DNA of 64,000 bases, from the NCBI RefSeq assembly GCF_024138395.1, contig NZ_JAMYDU010000002.1, positions 434,001 through 498,000 of the forward strand. Reading direction: 5' to 3'. Numbering within the stretch: position 1 is the first letter of the stretch; every line of letters starts with the position of its first letter. Shown here one piece after another: positions 1-7,739 of this stretch. The DNA comes from Pseudomonas mandelii (GTDB lineage Bacteria; Pseudomonadota; Gammaproteobacteria; Pseudomonadales; Pseudomonadaceae). The position numbers and the translations under genes are program-made. The notes under the pieces are model-generated. The model was not told the origin of the DNA and ran no database searches. It saw only the letters and a list, made by a program, of their open reading frames with translations.

Positions 1-1
1 T

Positions 2-706
2 GGTGACTACAAACTCACCAAAGACCTGACTGCGCAGTACTACTACGGCAATCTGGAAGACTTCTATAAGCAACACTTCCTGGGGCTGGTGCACAACTGG
101 TCTATCGGACCGGGCGTGTTGAAGTCGGACTTGCGCTACTTCAACAGCTCTGATGACGGCGCTAACGGGAACGACCCGCTGTACTACAGTTCCGGCAACT
201 ACAGCAGCACCTCCACTGGCAAAGGCAAGGTCGACAACAACCTGTACAGCGGCCTGTTCCTGTACACCGTTGCCGGTCACACCTTCGGGGGCGGTTATCA
301 GGTCAGCAACGGCAGCAGCGACTTCCCTTGGCTGAACCAGGGCGACGGCTCGTCGGCTTACCTGACTACCGACAGTCAGATCGCCAAGTTCGCCCGTGCC
401 GGCGAACGTACCTGGCAAGCTCGCTACTCGTACGACTTCGCCAAAGTCGGCGTGCCTGGTTTGACCGCTGGTATGGTTTACCTGCGTGGCGACAATATCG
501 ACACCAACAGAACTTCTTCCGCGGCAGCAGGCAATAACAGCTCCGAGTGGGAGCGCGATCTGACCGTAGGTTACGTCGTGCCAGAAGGCCCGCTGAAAAA
601 TGTTGGCATCATGTGGAAAAACGCTACATGGCGTACCAACATCCCGGGTGTTCGCTCCCAGGATGAAAACCGCCTGATCGTCAGCTACTCGATCCCGCTG
701 TTGTAA
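2..706 (+). CDS. OprD-family outer-membrane porin, C-terminal part
   Basis: This is the 3' end of a gene that begins before the window; about 234 residues are visible and end at a TAA. It reads as an 18-strand OprD/OccD-type porin, which admits small amino acids, peptides or carboxylates across the outer membrane. What shows this is the run of alternating aromatic beta-strands, for example QYYYGNLEDFYKQHF, the LYTVAGHTFGGGYQ segment, and the closing stretch with GYVVPEGPLKNVG followed by NRLIVSYSIPLL, which is the usual OprD ending. The reading frame is open from base 2, so the internal GTG at 89 is not a start. The substrate cannot be told from this part. A strong terminator follows. Confidence 0.9.
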   Translation, partial: GDYKLTKDLTAQYYYGNLEDFYKQHFLGLVHNWSIGPGVLKSDLRYFNSSDDGANGNDPLYYSSGNYSSTSTGKGKVDNNLYSGLFLYTVAGHTFGGGYQVSNGSSDFPWLNQGDGSSAYLTTDSQIAKFARAGERTWQARYSYDFAKVGVPGLTAGMVYLRGDNIDTNRTSSAAAGNNSSEWERDLTVGYVVPEGPLKNVGIMWKNATWRTNIPGVRSQDENRLIVSYSIPLL

Positions 707-730
707 CAGCGCTCGCTTAACCGACGTAAA

Positions 731-767
731 AAAAGCCCCGCCCGGCATCTCGCCGGGCGGGGCTTTT
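731..767 (+). terminator. Rho-independent terminator after the porin
   Basis: A 16-bp perfect stem (AAAAGCCCCGCCCGGC and its complement) with a loop of about 5 bases runs into TTTT. It ends the porin transcript 24 bases after the stop codon. The A-tract on the left arm means it could also act on the other strand. Confidence 0.9.
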
Positions 768-920
768 GCGTTTTCAAAGCGGGGTCACCCCCGTAATCCC
801 GCCTTGAAAATCCCCTCTTTGCAGCAACTCAGGCCTTCTCGAACCTTCTCGGCGATGTTCGTCTTCATGTGCATTCAGGTCCAGTGAACAAATGTTTAAT
901 ATTCACTTATGATCTAAACA

Positions 921-935
921 AATCGATATTTATTC
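921..935 (-). promoter_or_regulatory. AT-rich motif in the lsfA leader, shared with ssuE
   Basis: On the minus strand this reads GAATAAATATCGATT. Almost the same word, GAATAAATATGATTT, lies on the plus strand ahead of ssuE (1830-1844). Both genes belong to the sulfate-starvation response, so this is a candidate site for a sulfur regulator (CysB or an SsuR-like LysR protein). That role is inferred from the match alone. The rest of 768-998 is AT-rich leader in which I see no gene. Confidence 0.4.
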
Positions 936-998
936 TTTTTCATCTCTAAAAAACACGGGCACAGTCGAGCTCAACAAGCACTCATCAGGAGCAGCACC

Positions 999-1637
999 AT
1001 GAGCCTCAGACTCGGCGATATCGCCCCCGATTTCGAACAGGATTCCAGCACCGGCACTCTCCGTTTCCACGAATGGCTGGGCGATAGCTGGGGTGTGTTG
1101 TTTTCCCATCCAGCGGATTTCACGCCGGTGTGCACCACTGAGCTGGGCTTCACCGCCAGGCTCAAGGATGAATTCGCCCAGCGTGGCGTCAAAGCCATTG
1201 CTCTGTCCGTGGACCCGGTGGACTCGCATCACAAGTGGATCGAGGACATCAACGAAACCCAGAACGCCATCGTCAACTTCCCGATCCTCGCCGACGCGGA
1301 CCGTAAAGTGTCCGACCTGTATGACCTGATCCACCCGAATGCCAACGACACCCTGACCGTACGTTCGCTGTTTGTGATCGATCCGAACAAGAAGATTCGG
1401 CTGACGATTACTTACCCGGCGAGTACCGGTCGTAACTTCAATGAAATTTTGCGGGTGATCGATTCGCTGCAGCTTACCGACAACTACAAAGTGGCTACCC
1501 CGGCCAACTGGCAGGACGGTGATGAAGTGGTGATCGTGCCATCGCTCAAGGATGAGGATGAAATCAGGCAGCGTTTTCCCAGGGGGTATCGAGCGGTAAA
1601 ACCGTACCTACGTCTGACGCCGCAACCGAATCGTTGA
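999..1637 (+). CDS. lsfA: 1-Cys peroxiredoxin LsfA (Prx6 type)
   Basis: This is a cytoplasmic thiol peroxidase that reduces hydrogen and alkyl peroxides; in Pseudomonas it is induced by sulfate starvation. The protein is 212 residues, the normal Prx6-class length. The peroxidatic cysteine is Cys45 in HPADFTPVCTTE, with the C-terminal Prx domain (RVIDSLQLTDNYKVATPANW) following; no resolving-Cys motif is visible, as expected for the 1-Cys class. The start is set by AGGAG at 987-991, 7 bases before ATG. It is followed by the ssu genes, the usual lsfA-ssu arrangement in pseudomonads, although a terminator at 1759 separates the two, so ssuE has its own promoter. Confidence 0.93.
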   Translation: MSLRLGDIAPDFEQDSSTGTLRFHEWLGDSWGVLFSHPADFTPVCTTELGFTARLKDEFAQRGVKAIALSVDPVDSHHKWIEDINETQNAIVNFPILADADRKVSDLYDLIHPNANDTLTVRSLFVIDPNKKIRLTITYPASTGRNFNEILRVIDSLQLTDNYKVATPANWQDGDEVVIVPSLKDEDEIRQRFPRGYRAVKPYLRLTPQPNR

Positions 1638-1641
1638 TTTT

Positions 1642-1735
1642 CTGTAGGAGCGAGGCTTGCCCGCGAAGGCGTCGTCATGGCCGCCATCGATGTCAGACGT
1701 TATGACCCCTTCGCGGGCAAGCCTCGCTCCTACAG
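1642..1735. repeat. REPIN, inward type, GAGCGAGGCTTGCCCGCGAAG variant
   Basis: Two near-perfect complementary arms (GTAGGAGCGAGGCTTGCCCG and its reverse complement) flank about 40 bases. The left unit points inward (type A in this annotation) and the core holds the small palindrome ATCGAT. It lies between lsfA and its terminator. Confidence 0.9.
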
Positions 1736-1755
1736 GTCTACCAAAGCAGGGGATT

Positions 1756-1782
1756 TCAGGCCGTTTCGACGGCCTTTTTTTT
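1756..1782 (+). terminator. lsfA terminator with UUCG tetraloop
   Basis: The stem GGCCGT/ACGGCC is closed by a TTCG loop and followed by eight T. UUCG loops are unusually stable in RNA, and the long U-run makes this a convincing intrinsic terminator for lsfA. It isolates the ssu operon from lsfA read-through. Confidence 0.88.
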
Positions 1783-1797
1783 CGCCTGAAAAAAGAC

Positions 1798-1821
1798 ATT
1801 CTTTATATTCTTATAAAGAAT
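1798..1821. promoter_or_regulatory. AT-rich inverted repeat upstream of ssuE
   Basis: ATTCTTTATA and its exact complement TATAAAGAAT are separated by 4 bases. It sits between the lsfA terminator and the ssuE start in a very AT-rich stretch (1790-1865), where the ssu promoter must lie. It is a candidate operator; the binding protein is not known from the sequence. Confidence 0.45.
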
Positions 1822-1829
1822 AACCAAAT

Positions 1830-1844
1830 GAATAAATATGATTT
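1830..1844 (+). promoter_or_regulatory. AT-rich motif in the ssuE leader, shared with lsfA
   Basis: GAATAAATATGATTT matches the minus-strand word at 921-935 ahead of lsfA except for one inserted base. It lies about 90 bases before the ssuE start codon. A shared sulfur-control site is inferred. Confidence 0.4.
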
Positions 1845-1933
1845 ATGGATATATAAATCACCTGTTAAGGTCATTTCCATCCAAGCGAGATCGCAAGCCG
1901 CGAATCGCCTACACCGCTCAAGGAATTGTCTGA

Positions 1934-2527
1934 ATGCTGGTCGTCTCACTCGGTGGCAGTCCCAGCCTACGCTCCCGTTCCGGGATTTTGCTGGAGCGCT
2001 CGCGACGCTGGTTGCAAGAGCAAGGTGTGGAAGTGGTGAGTTACCAGGTCCGGGACTTCCCGGCCGAAGATCTGCTGCATGCCCGCTTCGACAGCCCGAA
2101 GGTGATCGACCTGTTGCAACAGATTGAAAACGCCGATGGCTTGCTGATCGCCACGCCGGTTTACAAAGCATCGTTCTCCGGTGCGCTGAAAACCCTGCTC
2201 GATCTGCTGCCCGAACGCGCCCTGAGCCACAAGGTAGTTTTGCCGATGGCCACCGGCGGCAGCATCGCCCACATGCTGGCGGTGGATTACGCGCTCAAAC
2301 CGGTGCTGTCGGCGTTGAAAGCCCAGGAAATGCTGCAGGGGATTTTCGCCGTGGACAGCCAGATCGCTTACGGCGAAGGCAGCGCCCAGGCGCAGTTGGC
2401 GCCGGAGCTTGCGCAACGATTGTTTGAAGCGCTGGAGCAGTTTTTCAGCGCCATGGCTCGTCGGCCCAGGCCGCTCGATCCGAACCTGTTGAATGAACGT
2501 TTGTTGAGTGCTCGCTGGAGTATTTAA
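1934..2527 (+). CDS. ssuE: NAD(P)H-dependent FMN reductase SsuE
   Basis: It supplies reduced FMN to the monooxygenase SsuD in the cytoplasm. The protein is 197 residues with a flavodoxin-like fold. It has the phosphate-binding start [13 protein letters not shown] and the [21 protein letters not shown] flavin segment. Tyr119 in AVDYALKPV corresponds to the inserted pi-helix tyrosine (Tyr118) that sets E. coli SsuE apart from ordinary FMN reductases. AAGGA at about 1919-1923 supports the ATG. It is the first gene of ssuEADCBF; the 100-base gap to ssuA is the largest in the operon. Confidence 0.93.
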   Translation: MLVVSLGGSPSLRSRSGILLERSRRWLQEQGVEVVSYQVRDFPAEDLLHARFDSPKVIDLLQQIENADGLLIATPVYKASFSGALKTLLDLLPERALSHKVVLPMATGGSIAHMLAVDYALKPVLSALKAQEMLQGIFAVDSQIAYGEGSAQAQLAPELAQRLFEALEQFFSAMARRPRPLDPNLLNERLLSARWSI

Positions 2528-2629
2528 GCCAGCACTCAAGCCACACCTGAATTTGATGTACTCCACCTTACTCAGCCGCTAACGGCCAAGCAGGTGCAGC
2601 CAAAACCCAACTGCAAAAAGGAGAGCGCC

Positions 2630-3595
2630 ATGCGCCCTGTCATTTTGCGTCGTGGTCTGGTCGCTCTGTTTGCTGCGGCTGTGTCCTTCGGCGCCATTAC
2701 TCAAGTCCACGCCGAGACACTTCGGATCGGCTATCAGAAATACGGCACCCTGGTGCTGCTCAAAGCCAAAGGCACGCTGGAAAAACGCCTCGCCGCCCAA
2801 GGCGTGGACGTGCAATGGACTGAGTTCCCCGGTGGCCCGCAACTGCTCGAAGGCCTGAACGTCGGCTCCATCGACTTTGGCGTCACCGGTGAAACGCCAC
2901 CCGTGTTCGCCCAAGCGGCCGGAGCCGATCTGCTCTACGTCGCCTATGAACCACCCGCGCCTCACAGCGAAGCGATTTTGGTGCCGAAAGAGTCGCCGAT
3001 CAAATCGGTGCAGGACCTCAAGGGCAAAAAAGTCGTGCTCAACAAAGGCTCCAACGTGCACTACCTGCTGGTGCGTGCGCTTGAAGACGTCGGCCTCAAA
3101 TACACCGATATCCAGACCGTGTTCCTGCCGCCAGCCGATGCCCGCGCCGCGTTCGAACGTGGCAGTGTCGATGCCTGGGTGATCTGGGATCCGTACCAGG
3201 CCGCCGCCGAACAGCAACTGCAAGCGCGCACTCTGCGCGATGGCAAAGGCCTCGTCGACAATCACCAGTTCTACCTGGCGACCAAACCTTACGCGCAGAA
3301 AAATCCTGAAGTGATCAAGGCTCTGGTGGACGAGGTGCGCGCGGTCGGCGAATGGTCCAAGGCCAATCCCGAGGACGTGACCAAGCAAGTTTCGCCGCTG
3401 CTCGGCTTGCCAGCGGACATCACCCTGACCTCGGTGAAACGCCAAGGCTACGGCGCGCTGTTCCTCACGCCGGAAGTCGTCGCTGCCCAGCAAAAAATCG
3501 CCGACAGCTTCTACCAGCTCAAGCTGATTCCCAAACCCTTGAGCATCAAAAACGTGATCTGGACGCCACCGGCAACCGTGGCCAAAGCGCCGTAA
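2630..3595 (+). CDS. ssuA: Periplasmic aliphatic sulfonate-binding protein SsuA
   Basis: It is the binding protein of the SsuABC importer and delivers alkanesulfonates to SsuC. The start is the ATG at 2630, preceded by AAGGAG at 2618-2623; an upstream in-frame GTG at 2594 would add 12 residues ahead of the signal peptide and has no good ribosome site. The signal peptide (MRPVILRRGLVALFAAAVSF to about HAE) is followed by the SsuA/NrtA/TauA fold: LRIGYQKYGTLVLLKAKG, the ligand-loop FGVTGETPPVFAQAAG and SVDAWVIWDPY. The length, 321 residues, is normal. It ends 25 bases before ssuD. Confidence 0.93.
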   Translation: MRPVILRRGLVALFAAAVSFGAITQVHAETLRIGYQKYGTLVLLKAKGTLEKRLAAQGVDVQWTEFPGGPQLLEGLNVGSIDFGVTGETPPVFAQAAGADLLYVAYEPPAPHSEAILVPKESPIKSVQDLKGKKVVLNKGSNVHYLLVRALEDVGLKYTDIQTVFLPPADARAAFERGSVDAWVIWDPYQAAAEQQLQARTLRDGKGLVDNHQFYLATKPYAQKNPEVIKALVDEVRAVGEWSKANPEDVTKQVSPLLGLPADITLTSVKRQGYGALFLTPEVVAAQQKIADSFYQLKLIPKPLSIKNVIWTPPATVAKAP

Positions 3596-3620
3596 TTCGA
3601 TTCCCTGAGGAGATGACTCC

Positions 3621-4769
3621 ATGAGCCTTAATATCTTCTGGTTCCTGCCTACTCACGGCGATGGCCATTACCTTGGCACCGCCGAGGGCGCACGCGCCGT
3701 CGACCACGGTTACCTGCAACAAGTCGCGCAAGCCGCGGATCGTCTGGGCTTCGGCGGGGTGCTGATTCCCACCGGTCGCTCCTGCGAAGACTCGTGGCTG
3801 GTGGCTGCATCGCTGATCCCGGTGACCCAGCGTTTGAAATTTCTGGTCGCCCTGCGCCCCGGGATCATTTCCCCGACGGTGGCGGCACGTCAGGCCGCGA
3901 CACTGGATCGCTTGTCTGGCGGTCGTGCGCTGTTCAACCTGGTCACCGGTGGCGATCCGGAAGAACTGGCCGGCGACGGTTTGTTCCTCAGCCACGAAGA
4001 GCGCTATCAGGCCTCGGTGGAATTCACCCGAATCTGGCGCCGGGTGCTGGAAGGTGAAACAGTCGATTACGACGGTCAGCACATCAGCGTGAAGGGCGCC
4101 AAATTGCTCTATCCGCCGATCCAGCAACCGCGTCCGCCGCTGTATTTCGGTGGCTCTTCGGAAGCGGCGCAAGACCTCGCGGCAGAACAGGTCGAAATGG
4201 TCCTGACCTGGGGCGAGCCACCGGCCGCCGTGGCAGAAAAAATCGAGCAGGTACGCGCCAAAGCCGCAAAGCTCGGCCGCACTGTGCGCTTCGGTATTCG
4301 ACTGCATGTGATCGTTCGTGAAACCAATGCCGAGGCATGGCAAGCGGCGGATCGACTGATCTCGCATCTGGACGATGAAACCATCGCCCGTGCCCAGGCG
4401 TCTCTGGCGCGTTTCGATTCGGTCGGCCAGCAACGCATGGCCGCCTTGCATGGCGGCAGCCGCGACCATCTGGAAGTCAGCCCCAATCTCTGGGCCGGTG
4501 TCGGTCTGGTGCGCGGCGGTGCGGGTACGGCGCTGGTCGGCGACGGTCCGACTGTGGCCGCTCGGGTGAAGGAATACGCGGACCTGGGCATCGATACGTT
4601 CATCTTCTCCGGTTATCCACACCTGGAAGAATCCTACCGGGTGGCGGAATTGCTGTTCCCTCACCTCGATATCGAGCGTCCGGAGCTGCCGAAAAGTACC
4701 GGCTACGTCAGCCCGTTCGGCGAGATGGTGGCCAACGACATTCTTCCCAAAGCCGCGTCCCAGAGCTGA
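3621..4769 (+). CDS. ssuD: FMNH2-dependent alkanesulfonate monooxygenase SsuD
   Basis: It cleaves C1-C10 alkanesulfonates to the aldehyde and sulfite using FMNH2 from SsuE and O2. The protein is 382 residues, the family length, with a luciferase-like TIM barrel. The residues known to matter in the E. coli enzyme (Cys54, Arg226, His228, Arg297, counted without Met) are all here, one position later: Cys55 in TGRSCEDSW, Arg227 and His229 in [10 protein letters not shown], and Arg298 in [15 protein letters not shown] just upstream fixes the ATG. The order SsuA-SsuD-SsuC-SsuB is standard for the operon. Confidence 0.96.
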   Translation: MSLNIFWFLPTHGDGHYLGTAEGARAVDHGYLQQVAQAADRLGFGGVLIPTGRSCEDSWLVAASLIPVTQRLKFLVALRPGIISPTVAARQAATLDRLSGGRALFNLVTGGDPEELAGDGLFLSHEERYQASVEFTRIWRRVLEGETVDYDGQHISVKGAKLLYPPIQQPRPPLYFGGSSEAAQDLAAEQVEMVLTWGEPPAAVAEKIEQVRAKAAKLGRTVRFGIRLHVIVRETNAEAWQAADRLISHLDDETIARAQASLARFDSVGQQRMAALHGGSRDHLEVSPNLWAGVGLVRGGAGTALVGDGPTVAARVKEYADLGIDTFIFSGYPHLEESYRVAELLFPHLDIERPELPKSTGYVSPFGEMVANDILPKAASQS

Positions 4770-4778
4770 GGCGCCGCC

Positions 4779-5561
4779 ATGAAGAAAATCATCCACAACC
4801 TCGCGCCTTGGGCGTTGCCGCTCTTGTTGTTGGCGGTATGGCAGTTGTCGGTGTCGGCGGGCTGGTTGTCGACGCGAATTCTGCCGGCGCCGATCGCGGT
4901 GATCGAGGCCGGTGTGAGCCTGGTCAGCAGCGGTGAAATCTGGACTCACCTGGCCATCAGCGGTTGGCGGGCGGCGCTCGGTTTCGCCATTGGCGGCGGC
5001 ATCGGTCTGACCTTGGGCTTCATCACCGGCTTGTCGAAATGGGGCGAACGCCTGCTCGACAGTTCGGTGCAGATGATCCGCAACGTACCGCATCTGGCAT
5101 TGATTCCGTTGGTGATCCTGTGGTTCGGCATCGATGAGTCGGCGAAGATTTTTCTGGTGGCGTTGGGCACCTTGTTCCCGATCTACCTCAACACGTATCA
5201 CGGCATCCGCAACGTCGATCCGGCGTTGGTGGAGATGGCGCGCAGTTATGGCTTGTCCGGTTTCAGCCTGTTTCGTCAGGTGATCCTGCCGGGTGCGTTG
5301 CCATCGATTCTGGTCGGCGTGCGTTTCGCGTTGGGCTTTATGTGGCTGACGTTGATCGTCGCCGAAACCATCTCCGCCAGCTCCGGCATCGGCTATCTGG
5401 CGATGAATGCCCGGGAGTTTTTGCAGACCGACGTGGTGGTGCTGGCGATTCTTTTGTACGCGGTGCTTGGCAAGTTGGCCGATCTTGCGGCGCGAGGGCT
5501 TGAACGCGTGTGGCTGCGCTGGCACCCGGCCTATCAGGTTGCCAAGGGAGGTGCCGCATGA
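4779..5561 (+). CDS. ssuC: Sulfonate ABC transporter permease SsuC
   Basis: It is the inner-membrane channel of SsuABC. The protein is 260 residues with about six membrane segments, starting with an N-terminal helix near residues 10-30. The EAA-type cytoplasmic loop that docks on the ATPase is [20 protein letters not shown], followed by [17 protein letters not shown]. It starts 9 bases after ssuD, and its stop codon overlaps the ssuB start (ATGA), so the two are translationally coupled. Confidence 0.94.
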   Translation: MKKIIHNLAPWALPLLLLAVWQLSVSAGWLSTRILPAPIAVIEAGVSLVSSGEIWTHLAISGWRAALGFAIGGGIGLTLGFITGLSKWGERLLDSSVQMIRNVPHLALIPLVILWFGIDESAKIFLVALGTLFPIYLNTYHGIRNVDPALVEMARSYGLSGFSLFRQVILPGALPSILVGVRFALGFMWLTLIVAETISASSGIGYLAMNAREFLQTDVVVLAILLYAVLGKLADLAARGLERVWLRWHPAYQVAKGGAA

Positions 5562-6364
5562 CGGCTCAACAACCTCCACGCCTGCTGCGCGGAATTCCGC
5601 TGGTGGTGCGCAAGCTGCAAAAAACCTTCGGTTCACGGCAAGTGTTGCGCGAGATCGACCTGCACATTCCGGCCGGGCAGTTTGTGGCGGTGGTCGGGCG
5701 CAGCGGCTGCGGTAAAAGTACCTTGCTGCGTTTGCTCGCTGGTCTCGACAAACCCACCAGTGGTGAGCTGCTTGCAGGCGCAGCGCCACTGAGTGACGCC
5801 CGGGAAGACACCCGACTGATGTTCCAGGAAGCCCGTCTGCTGCCATGGAAAAAGATCATCGACAACGTCGGTCTCGGGCTTAAAGGCAACTGGCGGCCGC
5901 AAGCATTGCAGGCGCTGGAAGCGGTCGGCCTGGCGGATCGCGCCAACGAATGGCCGGCAGCCTTGTCCGGCGGGCAAAAACAGCGTGTGGCCCTGGCTCG
6001 CGCGTTGATCCATCAACCGCGTTTGTTGTTGCTCGACGAGCCGCTGGGCGCATTGGATGCCCTGACCCGAATCGAAATGCAGCAACTGATCGAACGGCTC
6101 TGGCAACAGCATGGCTTCACCGTGTTGCTGGTGACCCATGATGTCAGCGAAGCGGTGGCGATTGCCGATCGGGTGATCCTGATTGAAGAGGGCGAGGTCG
6201 GCCTCGATCTGACGGTGGAACTGCCACACCCTCGAGTCCGTGGCTCCCATCGGCTGGCTGCGCTGGAAACCGAAGTACTCAAACGCGTGCTGTCCCTGCC
6301 TGGCCAACCGCCGGAACCGGAACCTGTTTCACCACTGCCTGCGCAGTTGCGTTGGGCGCAATAA
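5558..6364 (+). CDS. ssuB: Sulfonate ABC transporter ATPase SsuB
   Basis: This ATPase energises SsuC. The start is the ATG at 5558 in the ATGA overlap with ssuC, with AAGGGAGG just before it. The protein is 268 residues. Visible motifs are Walker [10 protein letters not shown] (47-55), Q-loop FQEARLLPW (about 89-97), signature LSGGQ (136-140), Walker B LLLLDEP (156-162) and the H-loop LVTHDVSEA. The proline-rich tail ([15 protein letters not shown]) carries no motif I recognise. Confidence 0.95.
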   Translation: MTAQQPPRLLRGIPLVVRKLQKTFGSRQVLREIDLHIPAGQFVAVVGRSGCGKSTLLRLLAGLDKPTSGELLAGAAPLSDAREDTRLMFQEARLLPWKKIIDNVGLGLKGNWRPQALQALEAVGLADRANEWPAALSGGQKQRVALARALIHQPRLLLLDEPLGALDALTRIEMQQLIERLWQQHGFTVLLVTHDVSEAVAIADRVILIEEGEVGLDLTVELPHPRVRGSHRLAALETEVLKRVLSLPGQPPEPEPVSPLPAQLRWAQ

Positions 6365-6398
6365 CTTGAAGATTCATCCAACGACAGGAATCAACATC

Positions 6399-6614
6399 AT
6401 GACTATCAAAGCCATCAACGTTCGTAACCAGTTCAAAGGCTCGATCAAGGAAATCGTGCTGGGTGACGTGCTGTCGGAAATCGATGTGCAGACCGCTTCC
6501 GGGATCGTCACTTCGGTGATTACCACCCGTTCCGTGAAAGAGCTGGAACTGGTGGTCGGCAGTGAAGTGATCGCGTTTGTGAAATCCACCGAGGTGTCGA
6601 TCGCCAAGTTGTAA
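6399..6614 (+). CDS. ssuF: TOBE-domain molbindin-like protein SsuF
   Basis: This is a 71-residue protein consisting of one TOBE/Mop domain (INVRNQFKGSIKEIVLGDVL, then EIDVQTASGIVTSVITTRSV). Such small proteins bind molybdate or similar oxyanions. The gene is the last of ssuEADCBF in pseudomonads, where it was reported to be needed for growth on some sulfonate or sulfate-ester sources; its biochemical role is not settled. The start is the ATG at 6399, 34 bases after ssuB; an upstream extension of the frame would run inside ssuB and has no support. Confidence 0.85.
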   Translation: MTIKAINVRNQFKGSIKEIVLGDVLSEIDVQTASGIVTSVITTRSVKELELVVGSEVIAFVKSTEVSIAKL

Positions 6615-6630
6615 GCGAGTGCGCAATCAA

Positions 6631-6665
6631 CAACCCCGAAGGGGTGTGAGCCCTTCGGGGTTTTT
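6631..6665 (+). terminator. ssu operon terminator
   Basis: The stem CCCCGAAGGG/CCCTTCGGGG with a 7-base loop is followed by TTTTT, 17-20 bases after the ssuF stop. It is the evident end of the ssuEADCBF transcript. Confidence 0.92.
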
Positions 6666-6698
6666 CTATGTCTGCCTGATTTGAAACTGTGGTGCTGC

Positions 6699-6791
6699 CA
6701 TCGCGGACAAGGCCGCTCCCACAAGGATCTCCAGTGGATTCAGATTTTGTGAGCGACAGATAAACCTGTGGGAGCGGGCTTGCCCGCGATG
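6699..6791. repeat. REPIN, outward type
   Basis: A REP complement at 6699-6725 (diverged: CGGACAAGGCCGCTCCCACA) and a good unit GAGCGGGCTTGCCCGCGA at the right end point away from each other (type B). It lies between convergent ssuF and the TetR gene. Confidence 0.8.
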
Positions 6792-6806
6792 AGGCCTGTG
6801 AAGGCG

Positions 6807-7439
6807 CTAGAGATTTCTCTTGGGCAGATAGGGTGGCAAATACAGCCCAATATAAGCATCGAACACCCGCATCCCTTCCTCAGCCATTCGCGGTGTGATC
6901 TGCCCATGCTGTTGCACCGAGCGTGCATACACCCGATCGCCCAGTTCCATGGCCAGCGCAAACACATCGACATCGTTCGGCAGTCTCGGCAGCTCGAAAT
7001 GGTGATCGAACAGTTTATGCATCAAATCACCGAGTTCGATGTCGTGCTGGCGGTCGGCCTGGGTGACTTCGGTCAGGCCGTGCTGGGCGAGGATCAATTG
7101 GCGGGCGGCGGCATCTTCGTCATAGATGGCGAGCATGCGTTGTTCCACCAGGCGCGACAAATCGCGCCAGCCGTTGAGGGCATGGTGGTCGATGGGCGCT
7201 TGCAGGCAGGCGCGAAACGCGGCGTGGACATCGGCGGTCAGGGCTTCCAGCAGGGCCGGGACGCTGGCGAAAAAATGGTAGACGGAGGAGGGCGGGATCT
7301 CCGCGCGTTCGGCGACGCTGTAGATCGACAGGCTGGCCACGCCCTCGGCGGCCAGCAGTGTACGGGCGGCGTCGAGTATCGAATCGATCCGGGCCTGGCT
7401 GCGGGCGCGGGGTTTGCGAATGGTGGCGGTGCGCGTCAT
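6807..7439 (-). CDS. TetR/AcrR-family transcriptional regulator
   Basis: This is a 210-residue one-component repressor. The N-terminal helix-turn-helix covers about residues 18-65 (SILDAARTLLAAEG, AERAEIPPSSVYHFFAS), and the C-terminal ligand and dimer domain has no recognisable specificity. The ATG at 7439 is preferred because GGAG lies just upstream; an in-frame ATG 25 codons earlier would run into a repeat. It is convergent with ssuF and shares a direction with spuI downstream, 300 bases of repeats separating it from that gene's end. No target is evident; neither the ssu nor the spu cluster needs it in related species. Confidence 0.8.
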   Translation of the reverse strand: MTRTATIRKPRARSQARIDSILDAARTLLAAEGVASLSIYSVAERAEIPPSSVYHFFASVPALLEALTADVHAAFRACLQAPIDHHALNGWRDLSRLVEQRMLAIYDEDAAARQLILAQHGLTEVTQADRQHDIELGDLMHKLFDHHFELPRLPNDVDVFALAMELGDRVYARSVQQHGQITPRMAEEGMRVFDAYIGLYLPPYLPKRNL

Positions 7440-7499
7440 TGAAGTCTCCTGCGGGGCAGCGGGCATTGTACGAGCAGGTATCTGCGTTGTCTGCCAGGA

Positions 7500-7530
7500 A
7501 GCCTTCGCGGGCAAGCCTCGCTCCTACAAG
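7500..7530. repeat. Single REP unit
   Basis: One arm only (TTCGCGGGCAAGCCTCGCTC), 8 bases from the start of a different repeat family at 7538. No partner arm is present. Confidence 0.75.
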
Positions 7531-7537
7531 TCACATT

Positions 7538-7673
7538 GATCGTTCCCACGCTCTGCGTGGGAATGCAGCCCGTGACGCTCCGCGTCACATCGATGTCAGG
7601 CAAGACATCATCGGTGAGACTGGAACGCGGAGCGTCCCTTGATGCATTCCCACGCAGGAGCGTGGGAACGATC
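7538..7673. repeat. Inverted repeat of the GATCGTTCCCACGCTC family
   Basis: The outer arms GATCGTTCCCACGCTC/GAGCGTGGGAACGATC each carry a secondary hairpin (CCCACGCTCTGCGTGGG), and inner GACGCTCCGCGTC-type arms follow. The same element is at 20745-20857. It differs from the REP units and is common in intergenic DNA of this Pseudomonas group. It fills most of the gap between the TetR gene and spuI. Confidence 0.8.
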
Positions 7674-7687
7674 GACTGAAAAACCAT

Positions 7688-7728
7688 AAAAAAACGCCGC
7701 AAGCTGTGAGGCCGGCGGCGTTGTTTTT
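7688..7728 (-). terminator. Terminator of spuI
   Basis: AACGCCGC and GCGGCGTT form an 8-bp stem with an internal GGCC pairing. A-rich sequence to the left gives the U-run for the minus-strand transcript, ending spuI 12 bases after its stop. Confidence 0.75.
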
Positions 7729-7739
7729 ACTGCAACCAC

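Noticed and set aside
3546..5846. A 766-codon open frame on the minus strand across ssuA-ssuB
   Set aside because: It is antisense to clear ssu genes, has no family match and a composition typical of reverse frames in GC-rich DNA (many Arg, His, Gln and Ala).
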